From assembly GCA_031363055.1 (NCBI GenBank), contig JANLTP010000169.1:1-56957 (forward strand): a stretch of 56,957 nucleotides of DNA, read 5' to 3'. Source of the stretch: JANLTP01 sp031363055 (lineage in GTDB: Bacteria > Pseudomonadota > Gammaproteobacteria > Burkholderiales > Burkholderiaceae_E). Both the position numbers and the translations under genes were made by a program. Shown one piece after another: positions 1 to 7,784 of this stretch (the stretch's first letter is position 1; each line of letters starts with the position of its first letter). The notes beneath the pieces were generated by a model. The model saw only the letters and a program-made list of their open reading frames with translations. It was not told where the DNA came from and ran no database searches.

Positions 1-849
1 CATGGTCGGCAGCAGCACCAGCACATAAACGACCGTACCGGCCAGCGTCGATAATTTGAGCGACTCGCTCAGACCGAGTGAGCGGGACGCGCGATTGGCG
101 CCGGCCGCCTCAAGCAGGTTGGCGACGATGGTGCGCAGCAGTGTGGCGACCAGATAGCCAACCACGCCAATGGCGGCGGCGGCCAGAATGTTGGGAATCA
201 CACCCAGGAGGCTGGTCATCATGCCCTGAACCGGCGACAGCAAGCCGTCGAGTTGCAAGGCACCGAGCACCGCCGGCAAGAACAGCAGCAGCGTGAACCA
301 GAAGCCCGCCTGCGCCAATTGCCCGGACAGGGCTGAGGTTGGCTTCGCGCCGATGGCCGTGTTTGTGACGTTACTCAATGGGTTACTCAAAGCGTTACTT
401 GAGGAATCCGAAAGGCGGGAGTCGAGCGAGGTGGCCGACAGCACGCGATGCAAAACGGTTCGCACCAACGTGGCGACTACCCAGGCGACGGCTGCCAGCA
501 CCACACCTGCGAGCAGCTTCGGCATGAAGGCCAGTACTTCAGTAGCCAGAGTAGACAGCGGTCCCGAAGCGTTGCCGAGATTCAAGGCGTTCAACACGGC
601 AATGGCGGTCATCAGCAAGATCAACGCGTACAGTCCGGTCGACAATGCTCTGGTCACGGGCCACTGCGTGCCGGCGGCCCGATTGACCCTATTGTCAAGG
701 CCAATGGCCGTGAAGCCGCGCCGCGCGACCGAGCGCACGATGAGCGCCGCGATCCATCCGACCAGGCCCATACCGATGGCACCCAGAATAGATGGAAGGT
801 GGCCGCCTAGGGCGGTTTGAAGTGATTGGGTCAAGCTGGTCAAGTCCAT
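1..849 (-). CDS. Mechanosensitive-channel-like conserved TM-helix protein, C-terminus outside window
   Basis: The frame is open on the minus strand from an ATG at 847-849 to the left edge (283 codons), so the C-terminus is missing. The translation starts MDLTSLTQSLQ and holds repeated hydrophobic helices of about 25 residues, each followed by a stretch with R-x-V or R-T-I/V and a Leu-rich amphipathic segment (for example LVRTVLHRVLSATSLDSRL and LLRTIVANLLEAAGANRAS). This repeated layout is typical of the conserved TM-helix repeat family related to MscS/CmpX small-conductance channels. A polar linker between the first and second halves contains a three-copy 12-bp repeat. It is transcribed away from the amidase. 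Family assignment is by pattern only; no beta-domain of MscS is visible in the part present. Confidence 0.72.
   Translation of the reverse strand, partial: MDLTSLTQSLQTALGGHLPSILGAIGMGLVGWIAALIVRSVARRGFTAIGLDNRVNRAAGTQWPVTRALSTGLYALILLMTAIAVLNALNLGNASGPLSTLATEVLAFMPKLLAGVVLAAVAWVVATLVRTVLHRVLSATSLDSRLSDSSSNALSNPLSNVTNTAIGAKPTSALSGQLAQAGFWFTLLLFLPAVLGALQLDGLLSPVQGMMTSLLGVIPNILAAAAIGVVGYLVATLLRTIVANLLEAAGANRASRSLGLSESLKLSTLAGTVVYVLVLLPTM
370..405. repeat. 12-bp tandem repeat, 3 copies, inside the channel-like gene
   Basis: Units 370-381, 382-393 and 394-405 all begin GTTACT; the first two differ at only three or four bases. On the coding (minus) strand they give S-N-A-L-S-N-P-L-S-N, a polar linker between membrane segments. 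The unit is a multiple of three, so the frame is kept. Confidence 0.7.
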
Positions 850-1101
850 GAAGCCCTCATATATTTTTGTTTTGAATCAGATGATCAGGTGACACGCGAA
901 TGTTGTTGCTAATCTACACCTTTTGAAAGTGCAACTAAAGCCGGTAGATGATAACTTTAGTGAAAGATCGTGACGCTTCGCGATGGACCCTTAATGAACG
1001 CTTGAAGGATCTTGACTCGCGTGGTTTATCCAAACCCGGTACTCTACGTTGCGTAAATGCTGCTTGAGACCGACCCCAACTTGATCAACAGGAACTCGCG
1101 A

Positions 1102-2517
1102 ATGTCCAACTTACCGTCGTCGCATGCTTTGGCCCAGTTGAGCGCCGCTCAAATGTCAGCCGGGTTCGCCAGTCGGGAGCTGTCTCCGGTCGACGTTGCG
1201 CATTCGGCATTGGCGGTTATCGAGGCCTGGGAGCCCAGCATCAACGCGATGTATCTGGTGCAGCGCGAGTCGGCGCTGGCCAGTGCCGCGCTCAGCGAGG
1301 CGCGTTGGCGTGCCGGCCAGCCCCGCTCGGCGATTGACGGAGTACCGGTTACGATCAAGGAGAACATCTATACCCGCGGTGACCCGGCGCCGATTGGTTG
1401 TGCTGCCAATCCCTTGACGCCGAAGGACGCTGATGCGCCGCCCTCGGCTCGAGTTCGCGAAGCGGGCTGTGTGATCCTGGGCAAGACCACGATGCCGGAT
1501 TTCGGCATGTTGTCCTCGGGTAATTCCTCGATTCATGGCATTACCCGCAATCCCTGGCGGCTTGATCGCAATACGTCCGGATCGTCCTCCGGCGCGGCTG
1601 CGGCGGTGGTGGCCGGCTACGGACCGCTCCATATCGGCACCGACATTGGCGGTTCAGTCCGATTGCCGGCCACCCACGGCGGCTTTTTTGCGCTCAAGCC
1701 GAGTCTGGGCCGCATTCCGGTTTTCCCGCCCTACCTGGGTCGGGTCGCCGGCCCCATGACCCGCTCGGTGCGCGACTCGGCGCTGCTGCTCGAAGTCCTG
1801 TCGCGGCCGGATATTCGCGATCACATGAGTCTGCCGTATCAACCGGTGAACTATGCCGCAGAGCTTGAGGGCCTTGATCTGAAAGGGCTTCGAATTGGTT
1901 TGCTGACCGACATGCAGGTGGGCTTGCCTGCGCATCCGCAAGTGTTGGCTGCGACGCTTGCGGCGGCCAAGGCACTGGAGTCAGTCGGTGCCTTGATTGA
2001 GCCCATGAACAGTTATTTGAGTGCTGACATGCTGGCCGGCATGCTGATCTTTTTCGAAGCCCGCTCCGGTAATGATGTTGCGGCCATGACGCCTGAGCAC
2101 CGCAGCAAGATTCTGCCGTTTGTGCGCGAGTGGTGCACTTATCGATCGGCGAATTTCACCGGGGTCGAGGTCATGGCCGCCTACAACCAGGTCATGGCCA
2201 TGCGCGAAGCGGCCGTTGCCGCCGTTGCTCGCTATGATTTTGTCCTGTCGCCGACTTCGCCGATACCGCCCTACGATGCGCTGTCCGCCTGTCCCGGTGA
2301 CGATCCCCACAACGCCTTGCCACACATTGCCTTTACGGTTGCCTACAACATGAGTGAACAGCCAGCGGCGTCGGTGAATTGGTCCTACACCGATGACCAA
2401 TTGCCGATCGGGGTCCAGGTCATCGGGCAGCGTTTTGATGACCTTGGCGTGCTCAGACTGTCGCGCGCGCTTGAGCAACTGCGGCCGACGCAGCGGCCCT
2501 GGCCCGTCCGTTCTTGA
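1102..2517 (+). CDS. Amidase signature family hydrolase
   Basis: This 471-residue protein hydrolyses carboxamide bonds; the substrate is not evident. The Ser-cisSer-Lys triad of the family is visible: K86 in VTIKEN, S161 in NTSGSSSG and nucleophile S185 in DIGGSVRLP. The K-S-S spacings (75 and 24) match the family. I chose the ATG at 1102 rather than the upstream ATG at 1057 because AGGAA sits about 8 nt before it and the protein then begins directly with the family's N-terminal helices (MSNLPSSHALAQLSA). No signal peptide, so cytoplasmic. It is monocistronic, with a 250-bp spacer to the divergent channel-like gene. Glu-tRNA(Gln) amidotransferase subunit A belongs to the same family, but no gatB or gatC is adjacent. 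Confidence 0.9.
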   Translation: MSNLPSSHALAQLSAAQMSAGFASRELSPVDVAHSALAVIEAWEPSINAMYLVQRESALASAALSEARWRAGQPRSAIDGVPVTIKENIYTRGDPAPIGCAANPLTPKDADAPPSARVREAGCVILGKTTMPDFGMLSSGNSSIHGITRNPWRLDRNTSGSSSGAAAAVVAGYGPLHIGTDIGGSVRLPATHGGFFALKPSLGRIPVFPPYLGRVAGPMTRSVRDSALLLEVLSRPDIRDHMSLPYQPVNYAAELEGLDLKGLRIGLLTDMQVGLPAHPQVLAATLAAAKALESVGALIEPMNSYLSADMLAGMLIFFEARSGNDVAAMTPEHRSKILPFVREWCTYRSANFTGVEVMAAYNQVMAMREAAVAAVARYDFVLSPTSPIPPYDALSACPGDDPHNALPHIAFTVAYNMSEQPAASVNWSYTDDQLPIGVQVIGQRFDDLGVLRLSRALEQLRPTQRPWPVRS

Positions 2518-2582
2518 TCTCCGGCAGTCTTGTGGGTATTCCAGGTCTCCAGGATCTGGACCGCAAGTGGCTGGTCCGGGCC

Positions 2583-3218
2583 TTAAACCAGTGGAATCAT
2601 GACCGTGTCCTGGAACGGTTTGCGCTGGGTCAACCGCTGGTACCAGCTTGCGAGATTAGGCAGTTCGGGTCGCTGATACCCAATGTCGTCGAACGGCATA
2701 TTGAACCAGCGATGGGTCTGAATGCCGGTGCCTATGTCGGCCAGCGTCAATTGCGGGCCACACAGGTAGAGGTTGTTCGCGAGCCGGTCTTCGACGATCG
2801 CGAGCATATCGAAGGTTTTGCTGGCACTGGCCAGGATGGCTGCCGGGTCGCGTTGCGCTGCCGGCGTGCGAATCAGACCCCAGAATGACGGCGTAATCGC
2901 CGGACCCAGCGCCGACAGATTCCAGTCGAGCCAGCGCTCGCAATCGGCGCGCCCATGCAGCGCGACCGGATAAATATCGTGGGCCAGATGTTTGTTGGCC
3001 AGATAGCGCATGATGGCGTTCGACTCATACAGCGTGAAGCCGTTGTCTTCGATGGTTGGCACGAGGCTATTCGGGTTCATCGCTCGATAGAACGGCTCCC
3101 GGGTGCGACCAAACGAGCCGCCGACCTCGGTCTGCTCGTATCTGAGTTCCAGTTCGGCGCACAGCCAACGCACCTTTTGAACGTTCGACGAGGTATTGCG
3201 TCCCCACAACTTGAACAT
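2583..3218 (-). CDS. Glutathione S-transferase family protein
   Basis: This 211-residue cytosolic GST has an N-terminal thioredoxin-like domain (MFKLWGRNTSSNVQKVRW, then the cis-proline turn N-SLVPTIED and the gamma-glutamyl-binding E-S-N motif YESNAIMRYLA) and an all-helical C-terminal domain with a conserved L-T-L-A-D-I (residues around 155-165). It likely conjugates glutathione to electrophiles. The S-S-N at residues 10-12 occupies the usual catalytic Ser/Cys position. It converges on the amidase gene and is followed on the same strand by the MaoC gene upstream, 25 bp away, so the two could be cotranscribed (MaoC then GST). Confidence 0.9.
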   Translation of the reverse strand: MFKLWGRNTSSNVQKVRWLCAELELRYEQTEVGGSFGRTREPFYRAMNPNSLVPTIEDNGFTLYESNAIMRYLANKHLAHDIYPVALHGRADCERWLDWNLSALGPAITPSFWGLIRTPAAQRDPAAILASASKTFDMLAIVEDRLANNLYLCGPQLTLADIGTGIQTHRWFNMPFDDIGYQRPELPNLASWYQRLTQRKPFQDTVMIPLV

Positions 3219-3243
3219 CAGGATTCCTTTAGGGGCGACAGAT

Positions 3244-3750
3244 TTACGGGCGACATAGATACATACCCATAGCTTTGTACGACATGACGAGTTCGTCCTT
3301 CTGATTGATGCCCTCGTGCGTGGCCTGAATGATGCCGCGATCCGGTTTGCTTTTCGAGCGGCGCGCCGTAACGGTCGTGACGCGCACTTTTAGTCGGTCG
3401 CCGGCGCGAACGGGTACATACCAGCGCAGTTCGTCAACGCCTGGTGACCCCATGCTGGCGCGCGGCGAAATGAAGTGATCGGCCATCAGGCGCATCATGA
3501 TGCTGCCGGTCATCCAGCCGCTCGCGATGATGCCGCCATAGATCGACTGGCGGGCCGCTTCCTCATCGAGGTGAAACGATTGCGGGTCATAGCGGGTTGC
3601 AAAATCATGAATTTCCTGGGCGGTGATCAGGTAGTCGCCATACGTAAGCTGCTCGCCGACGATGTAATCCTCGAAATATCGTTCCTTGATCGGTACCGTC
3701 ACTTTGGCTCTCAGGGGGTTGCGGGAAATCACGCTATTATCTTCCATCAT
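3244..3750 (-). CDS. MaoC-like hot-dog dehydratase
   Basis: About 168 residues of a single hot-dog fold with the MaoC-type hydratase signature: Y-D-P-Q-S-F-H-L-D followed by A-A and then a G-G-I-I-A-S-G-W motif. Family members hydrate enoyl-CoA-type or related thioester substrates; the exact substrate is unknown. The reading frame is open to 3837, but the extra residues are antisense to hslR, so I start at the Met-Met pair (ATG 3750 or 3747). This start overlaps the start codon of the divergent hslR by two bases, so there is no room for a conventional leader on either side. No clear Shine-Dalgarno is seen. Transcribed towards the GST gene. Confidence 0.85.
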   Translation of the reverse strand: MMEDNSVISRNPLRAKVTVPIKERYFEDYIVGEQLTYGDYLITAQEIHDFATRYDPQSFHLDEEAARQSIYGGIIASGWMTGSIMMRLMADHFISPRASMGSPGVDELRWYVPVRAGDRLKVRVTTVTARRSKSKPDRGIIQATHEGINQKDELVMSYKAMGMYLCRP

Positions 3751-4132
3751 GAATGATTTACGAATCGACAAGTGGCTCTGGGCGGCAAGGTTTTTCAAGA
3801 CCCGAAGTCTGGCCCAAACGGCGATTGATAGCGGCAAGGTACTGGTTTCCGGTGAACGGGTGAAGCTGGCGCGTGCGGTACATATCGGTGATAAATTGCG
3901 AATTCAGATCGGTGACCTCGTGCGTGAGGTCATCATTCAGCAGATATCGGATCATCGCGGGCCGGCACCGGTCGCACAGAAAATGTATGAGGAAACACCC
4001 GAGTCAATCCGCCAGCGAGTCGAGGCCGTCGCGCGCAAGGCGTTGTACCAGGAACCTTCGTACGCGCTCGAAGGTGGCCGACCGACCAAACGCCGCCGCC
4101 GGGATCTCGAACGCGTGCGTTCGACCTCTTGA
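3749..4132 (+). CDS. hslR: Hsp15, S4-domain ribosome-associated heat-shock protein
   Basis: This 127-residue protein begins MNDLRIDKWLWAARFFKTRS, a near-canonical S4 RNA-binding start, and ends in an Arg/Lys-rich tail (GGRPTKRRRRDLERVR) typical of Hsp15. Hsp15 binds stalled 50S subunits carrying nascent-chain tRNA and helps recycle them. A TATTAT hexamer lies at 3735-3740, only about 9 nt before the ATG, and no Shine-Dalgarno is visible, so a leaderless transcript is possible. The stop TGA overlaps the TTG start of the histidine phosphatase by four bases, indicating an operon that runs on to mtnA and beyond. Confidence 0.9.
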   Translation: MNDLRIDKWLWAARFFKTRSLAQTAIDSGKVLVSGERVKLARAVHIGDKLRIQIGDLVREVIIQQISDHRGPAPVAQKMYEETPESIRQRVEAVARKALYQEPSYALEGGRPTKRRRRDLERVRSTS

Positions 4133-4731
4133 CCCGCGTGTCCGTTCGACTTCTTGAATTTTGTGCGCTAGCGCTGTTGTTTTCGTTCAACGCCTTGTTC
4201 AGTGTTGCGTTGGCGAACGAAGTGCCCCGAATCAGTTTTCAGGAAGCCGCCATCAAGATGCGCGAGCCGGGGTATTTGCTGATGATGCGTCATGCGCAAA
4301 CCGTCGCCGGGATCGGCGATCCCGAGCAATTCAAGTTGGGTGACTGCAGTACTCAACGCAATCTCTCACCTGAAGGTCGCGAGCAGGCGCAACGGATTGG
4401 CCGCGCGTTTGCCCAGGCCGGGATTCGATTCGATGAGGTGCGCGCCAGTCAATGGTGCCGCACTCGTGAGACCGCACGGCTGGCCTTTGGTTCCGAGCTG
4501 CCATGGCCGGTGCTGAATTCAACCTTCCGCAATCGCAGCGAACAACCGGAGCGAAGCCGGCAGATTGTTGAATTCGGGCGCACCATGAACAAATCGCACA
4601 ATGTCATGCTGGTGACGCATCAACTGACGATCACCGCGTTGGTTGGCAATTGGGTGGACTCGGGGGAAGTGTTGGCCTTTCGATACGAGAACGACCGGTT
4701 GACGCCGCAATTCCGGTTGACGCCGCCGTGA
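4129..4731 (+). CDS. Secreted histidine phosphatase family protein (SixA/PGM-like)
   Basis: A 200-residue protein with an N-terminal signal peptide (hydrophobic core FCALALLFSFNALFSVALA, cleavage likely after ALA) followed by the phosphatase R-H-x catalytic motif (MMRHAQT), the downstream R-T-R-E-T motif and the second catalytic His in VTHQLTITAL. The reaction is phosphoester hydrolysis through a phosphohistidine. The likely start is TTG 4129, overlapping the hslR stop; GTG 4138 is an in-frame alternative. Its stop overlaps the mtnA start (GTGA). Periplasmic location is inferred from the signal sequence. The substrate is unknown. Confidence 0.85.
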   Translation: MTRVSVRLLEFCALALLFSFNALFSVALANEVPRISFQEAAIKMREPGYLLMMRHAQTVAGIGDPEQFKLGDCSTQRNLSPEGREQAQRIGRAFAQAGIRFDEVRASQWCRTRETARLAFGSELPWPVLNSTFRNRSEQPERSRQIVEFGRTMNKSHNVMLVTHQLTITALVGNWVDSGEVLAFRYENDRLTPQFRLTPP

Positions 4732-5807
4732 ATCCTGCACAGCCGACGCTCTGGCTCGATGCCAGCCAGCGAATCATGACCATCGACCAGACCTGTCTGC
4801 CGTTCGAGCGAGTCGAGATTGAACTCAGTGATCCGGTCGTATGTGCGATGGCGATTCGCGATATGCAGGTTCGTGGTGCACCGCTGATCGGCGTGGTGGC
4901 CGCCTTCGGACTGGCACTGGCGATGAGCCGTTCGGCCAGCGATGAGTCGCTCCAGAGCGCCTACCAGATGCTCTTGGCGACGCGTCCGACAGCGGTCAAT
5001 CTGCGCTGGGCGCTCGATCGGGTTCGCGCCAGGATTCAGGATCAATTGCCGGTTCGACGCGCGCTGCTGGCCTGGCACGAAGCCAACGCTATTCGTGAGG
5101 AAGACATCCAATGCAACCGGGCGATTGGTGAACACGCGCTGCACTTGTTGCGCCCTTTGATCGAGCGTGCCAAGGCAGGTAGCCGTCCACTGCAACTGCT
5201 CACTCATTGCAATGCGGGTGCGTTGGGCACGGTTGCCTGGGGGACGGCGCTGGCGCCGATGTTTCTGTTACGGCAGCAGGGCGTCGATCTGCATGTCTGG
5301 GTCGACGAGACCCGGCCGCGAAACCAGGGTGCGAGCCTGACCGCCTGGGAACTCGGACAAGCGGGCATTGCGCACACGGTCGTTGCGGATAACGCCGGTG
5401 GTTTGCTCATGATGCAGGAACGGGTCGATGCGGTTCTGGTGGGCTGTGATCGCGTCAGCGCCAATGGCGATGTCTGCAACAAGATCGGCACCTATTTGAA
5501 GGCGCTGGCGGCGGCGGCCCATCGCGTACCGTTTTATGTCGCTTGCCCGCGCTCGAGCATCGATCGGCAACTGGCCAGCGGCGATCGTATTCCGATTGAA
5601 GAGCGCAGCGAGCGCGAGGTCAGTCACGTTCGCGGCGTCAACCCGGCTGGTGAGGTCGTCGAAGTTCGCATCATTGCCGAGGGCGTACGCTGTCTGAACC
5701 TGGCCTTCGACATTACGCCAGCAGCACTGGTGTCAGCACTGATTACTGAGCGGGGTGCCTGCGCCGCTGACCCGGCCGCGATTGCCGCCCTGTTCGCCGC
5801 GGCATGA
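4728..5807 (+). CDS. mtnA: Methylthioribose-1-phosphate isomerase
   Basis: This 359-residue protein is an aldose-ketose isomerase of the eIF2B-alpha-like family that converts 5-methylthioribose-1-phosphate to methylthioribulose-1-phosphate in methionine salvage. Visible motifs: R-G-A-P-L-I-G near residue 45, catalytic Cys in THCNAGALGT, and the catalytic Asp in the block VGCDRVSANGDVCNKIGTY. The open frame extends back to 4650, but that is antisense-like overlap with the phosphatase. The GTG at 4728 overlaps the upstream stop as GTGA and gives the usual length. The next gene overlaps by ATGA. The neighbour is a class II aldolase rather than a full mtnBCDE set. Confidence 0.93.
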   Translation: MNPAQPTLWLDASQRIMTIDQTCLPFERVEIELSDPVVCAMAIRDMQVRGAPLIGVVAAFGLALAMSRSASDESLQSAYQMLLATRPTAVNLRWALDRVRARIQDQLPVRRALLAWHEANAIREEDIQCNRAIGEHALHLLRPLIERAKAGSRPLQLLTHCNAGALGTVAWGTALAPMFLLRQQGVDLHVWVDETRPRNQGASLTAWELGQAGIAHTVVADNAGGLLMMQERVDAVLVGCDRVSANGDVCNKIGTYLKALAAAAHRVPFYVACPRSSIDRQLASGDRIPIEERSEREVSHVRGVNPAGEVVEVRIIAEGVRCLNLAFDITPAALVSALITERGACAADPAAIAALFAAA

Positions 5808-6676
5808 CCATGGCCACGACCGCGAACATGACCATGACTAGCGAATTTGAAACCGAGCAGCAAGCGCGTCGTGCGGTGATTGCGGCATGCCTGAAGATGA
5901 ATGCTTTGGGAATCAACCAGGCCAAGGCCGGCAATATTTCGGTACGCTGGCATCGCGGTGCGAAGGATGGTTTTCTGATCACACCCAGCGGGCTGCCGTA
6001 TGAGGATACAACCGAGGACGATATCGTCTGGTTGGCCATCGATGACGATCCCGATCATCCGCAGCCGAGTCCCTTGCAGAAGTTTTTTCCGAACGCGGCG
6101 ATCACAGGTGCGAATGCGGGTTCCAGTGAGGGTTCGAGTACGCGTTCGGGTTCAAACGCGGACACGCGCGCACTTGTGCGACCGGTTTCACCGCCGTCAT
6201 CCGAATGGCGCATGCACTCGATGATCTATCGACAGCAGCCGCCGCAACGGGCTGGCGCCGTGGTGCATACCCACTCACCTTATGCGAGCTCTCTAGCCTG
6301 TCTGCCCAGAATTCAGACCGAGGGCATTCCGGCGTTCCACTACATGATCGCCGTGGCCGGAGGTACTACGATTCGCTGCGCGCCGTATGCGACCTTCGGT
6401 ACTCAGGCGTTATCGGATTTTGCGGCTGTCGCCCTACGAGGCCGGTGCGCCTGTCTGCTGGCTAATCACGGCGTTTTGGCTTATCAAAATTCATTGCCGC
6501 GCGCGCTCACTTTGGCGCAGGAAGTCGAAACTCTTGCGCGCATGTATTGGCAGGCTTTGCAGATCGGTGCGCCGGTGATTCTCGATGATGCGGAAATGCA
6601 GCGGGTGATCGAGCGATTCAAGACTTACGGCAAACCAGCCCTCAAAGCCATTACACCGGGAAATTCAAATGGATAA
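5804..6676 (+). CDS. Class II aldolase/adducin family protein (MtnB or methylthioribulose-1-P aldolase)
   Basis: A 290-residue class II aldolase/dehydratase. Conserved pieces are K-A-G-N-I-S-V-R, T-P-S-G-L-P-Y, the zinc ligands H-x-H in VVHTHSPYASS, the acidic residue in SSEWRMH, and a later zinc His in LLANHGVLAY. Next to mtnA it acts on methylthioribulose-1-phosphate, either dehydrating it (MtnB, methionine salvage) or cleaving it to DHAP and an aldehyde (DHAP shunt aldolase). No mtnC, mtnD or mtnK is in the window, which leaves both readings open. It is longer than the usual 210-230 residues because of a Ser/Gly/Arg-rich insert at about residues 100-130, partly made of a 12-bp tandem repeat. 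It overlaps mtnA (ATGA) and the next gene (8 bp). Confidence 0.85.
   Translation: MTMATTANMTMTSEFETEQQARRAVIAACLKMNALGINQAKAGNISVRWHRGAKDGFLITPSGLPYEDTTEDDIVWLAIDDDPDHPQPSPLQKFFPNAAITGANAGSSEGSSTRSGSNADTRALVRPVSPPSSEWRMHSMIYRQQPPQRAGAVVHTHSPYASSLACLPRIQTEGIPAFHYMIAVAGGTTIRCAPYATFGTQALSDFAAVALRGRCACLLANHGVLAYQNSLPRALTLAQEVETLARMYWQALQIGAPVILDDAEMQRVIERFKTYGKPALKAITPGNSNG
6118..6153. repeat. 12-bp imperfect tandem repeat in the class II aldolase insert
   Basis: Units 6118-6129, 6130-6141 and 6142-6153 share the core G-x-GTTC. They encode part of the Ser/Gly-rich insert (G-S-S-E, G-S-S-T, R-S-G-S) absent from typical family members. Frame is preserved. Confidence 0.55.
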
Positions 6677-7769
6677 TCTGCGTCGCCAAATTCTGCATGT
6701 CCTGAGTATGCCTAACCTGAGTCTGTTTAACCTGACTCTGCGTACCCTGATCGGGGACATCCTGTCGATTGCACTGTTCGCCACTCTGGCGCCGTCAGTC
6801 AGTGCTCAAGGCAAACAGGTGACAGTGATTTGTTCGACCGATCAGGCCTGGTGTGACCTGGCGGCCAAGGAGTATCAGGCGCTGAGCGGAGTCAAGGTGT
6901 TGCAGGTGCGCAAGGCCACCGGCGAGGCGCTGGCGCAAATCCGCGCTGAGGCCGCGAACCCGAAAACTGACCTGTGGTGGGGCGGTACCGGCGACCCGTT
7001 CTTGCAGGCGGCTGAAGCCAATCTACTCGAGGCGTACCGGCCGAGTTACCTGAACGATTTGCACGCCTGGTCGGTGCGGCAGTACGCGAGCAGCGAGAAC
7101 AAGGTCGGCGGCTTCTACACCAGTGCGATCGGCTTTGGCTGGAATGAGGATGTTCTGAAGAAACGCAAACTGCCCGCGCCGCGCTGCTGGGCCGATCTGG
7201 TTGATCCGAAATACAAGGGTGAGATCGAGACCTCGCACCCGGCTTCGAGTGGCACCGGCTATACCATCCTGGCCGGCCTCGTGCAGCAGATGGGTGAAGA
7301 TCAAGCCTTTGAATATTTGAAAAAGTTGCATCGCAATGTCACTCAATACACGCGCAGTGGCACGGCACAGGCGCGCAGTGTCGCCAAGGGCGAAGTCGGT
7401 ATTGGCGTGAGCTTTATTTTCGGTTTCGAGAGCGAACGCAGCCAAGGTTTCACCATGGTTCGCTCGGCGGCGCCCTGCGAGGGAACCAGTTACGAGATCG
7501 GCGGTATTGCACTGGTGAAGGGCGCACGCAACCGGGAGGCGGCGCAGAATTATTACGACTGGCTGATGAGCCCACAGGGTCAGAAAATCGGTGCGCGCGC
7601 CAACTCGCTGCAGGTGCCGGCGAACAAGACGTTTGCGCCGGACCCGCGCATTCCAGCGATCGATACCGTGCGACTCATCAAGTACGATTTCGAGAAGTAC
7701 GGCAAGGCGGCCGAACGCCGACGATTGATTGATCGCTGGCAGCGCGAGGTTGAATCGCTGCCGCGCTAA
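6669..7769 (+). CDS. ABC transporter substrate-binding protein (Fbp/phosphonate-type), paralog 1
   Basis: A 366-residue periplasmic binding protein. After an extended N-terminus and signal peptide (hydrophobic stretch IGDILSIALFATLAPSVSA) the mature part runs V-T-V-I-C-S-T-D-Q-A-W, with N-P-K-T-D-L-W-W-G-G-T-G-D-P, A-S-S-G-T-G-Y-T and a C-terminal Y-D-F-E-K-Y-G-K-A-A-E-R-R-R block. These match type II binding proteins of the iron(III)/2-aminoethylphosphonate class. The start ATG 6669 lies inside the aldolase gene end; an internal ATG at 6708 is an alternative. The N-terminal region contains a 15-bp tandem repeat. The downstream gene is a close paralog, and the permease and ATPase follow. The ligand is unknown. 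Confidence 0.85.
   Translation: MDNLRRQILHVLSMPNLSLFNLTLRTLIGDILSIALFATLAPSVSAQGKQVTVICSTDQAWCDLAAKEYQALSGVKVLQVRKATGEALAQIRAEAANPKTDLWWGGTGDPFLQAAEANLLEAYRPSYLNDLHAWSVRQYASSENKVGGFYTSAIGFGWNEDVLKKRKLPAPRCWADLVDPKYKGEIETSHPASSGTGYTILAGLVQQMGEDQAFEYLKKLHRNVTQYTRSGTAQARSVAKGEVGIGVSFIFGFESERSQGFTMVRSAAPCEGTSYEIGGIALVKGARNREAAQNYYDWLMSPQGQKIGARANSLQVPANKTFAPDPRIPAIDTVRLIKYDFEKYGKAAERRRLIDRWQREVESLPR
6711..6755. repeat. 15-bp tandem repeat in the signal-peptide region of binding protein 1
   Basis: Units 6711-6725, 6726-6740 and a weaker 6741-6755 share A-A-C-C-T-G-A-x-T-C-T-G. They encode N-L-S-L-F then N-L-T-L-R then T-L-I-G, lengthening the segment before the signal-peptide core. Confidence 0.6.
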
Positions 7770-7784
7770 TAATGGAGACATTCG

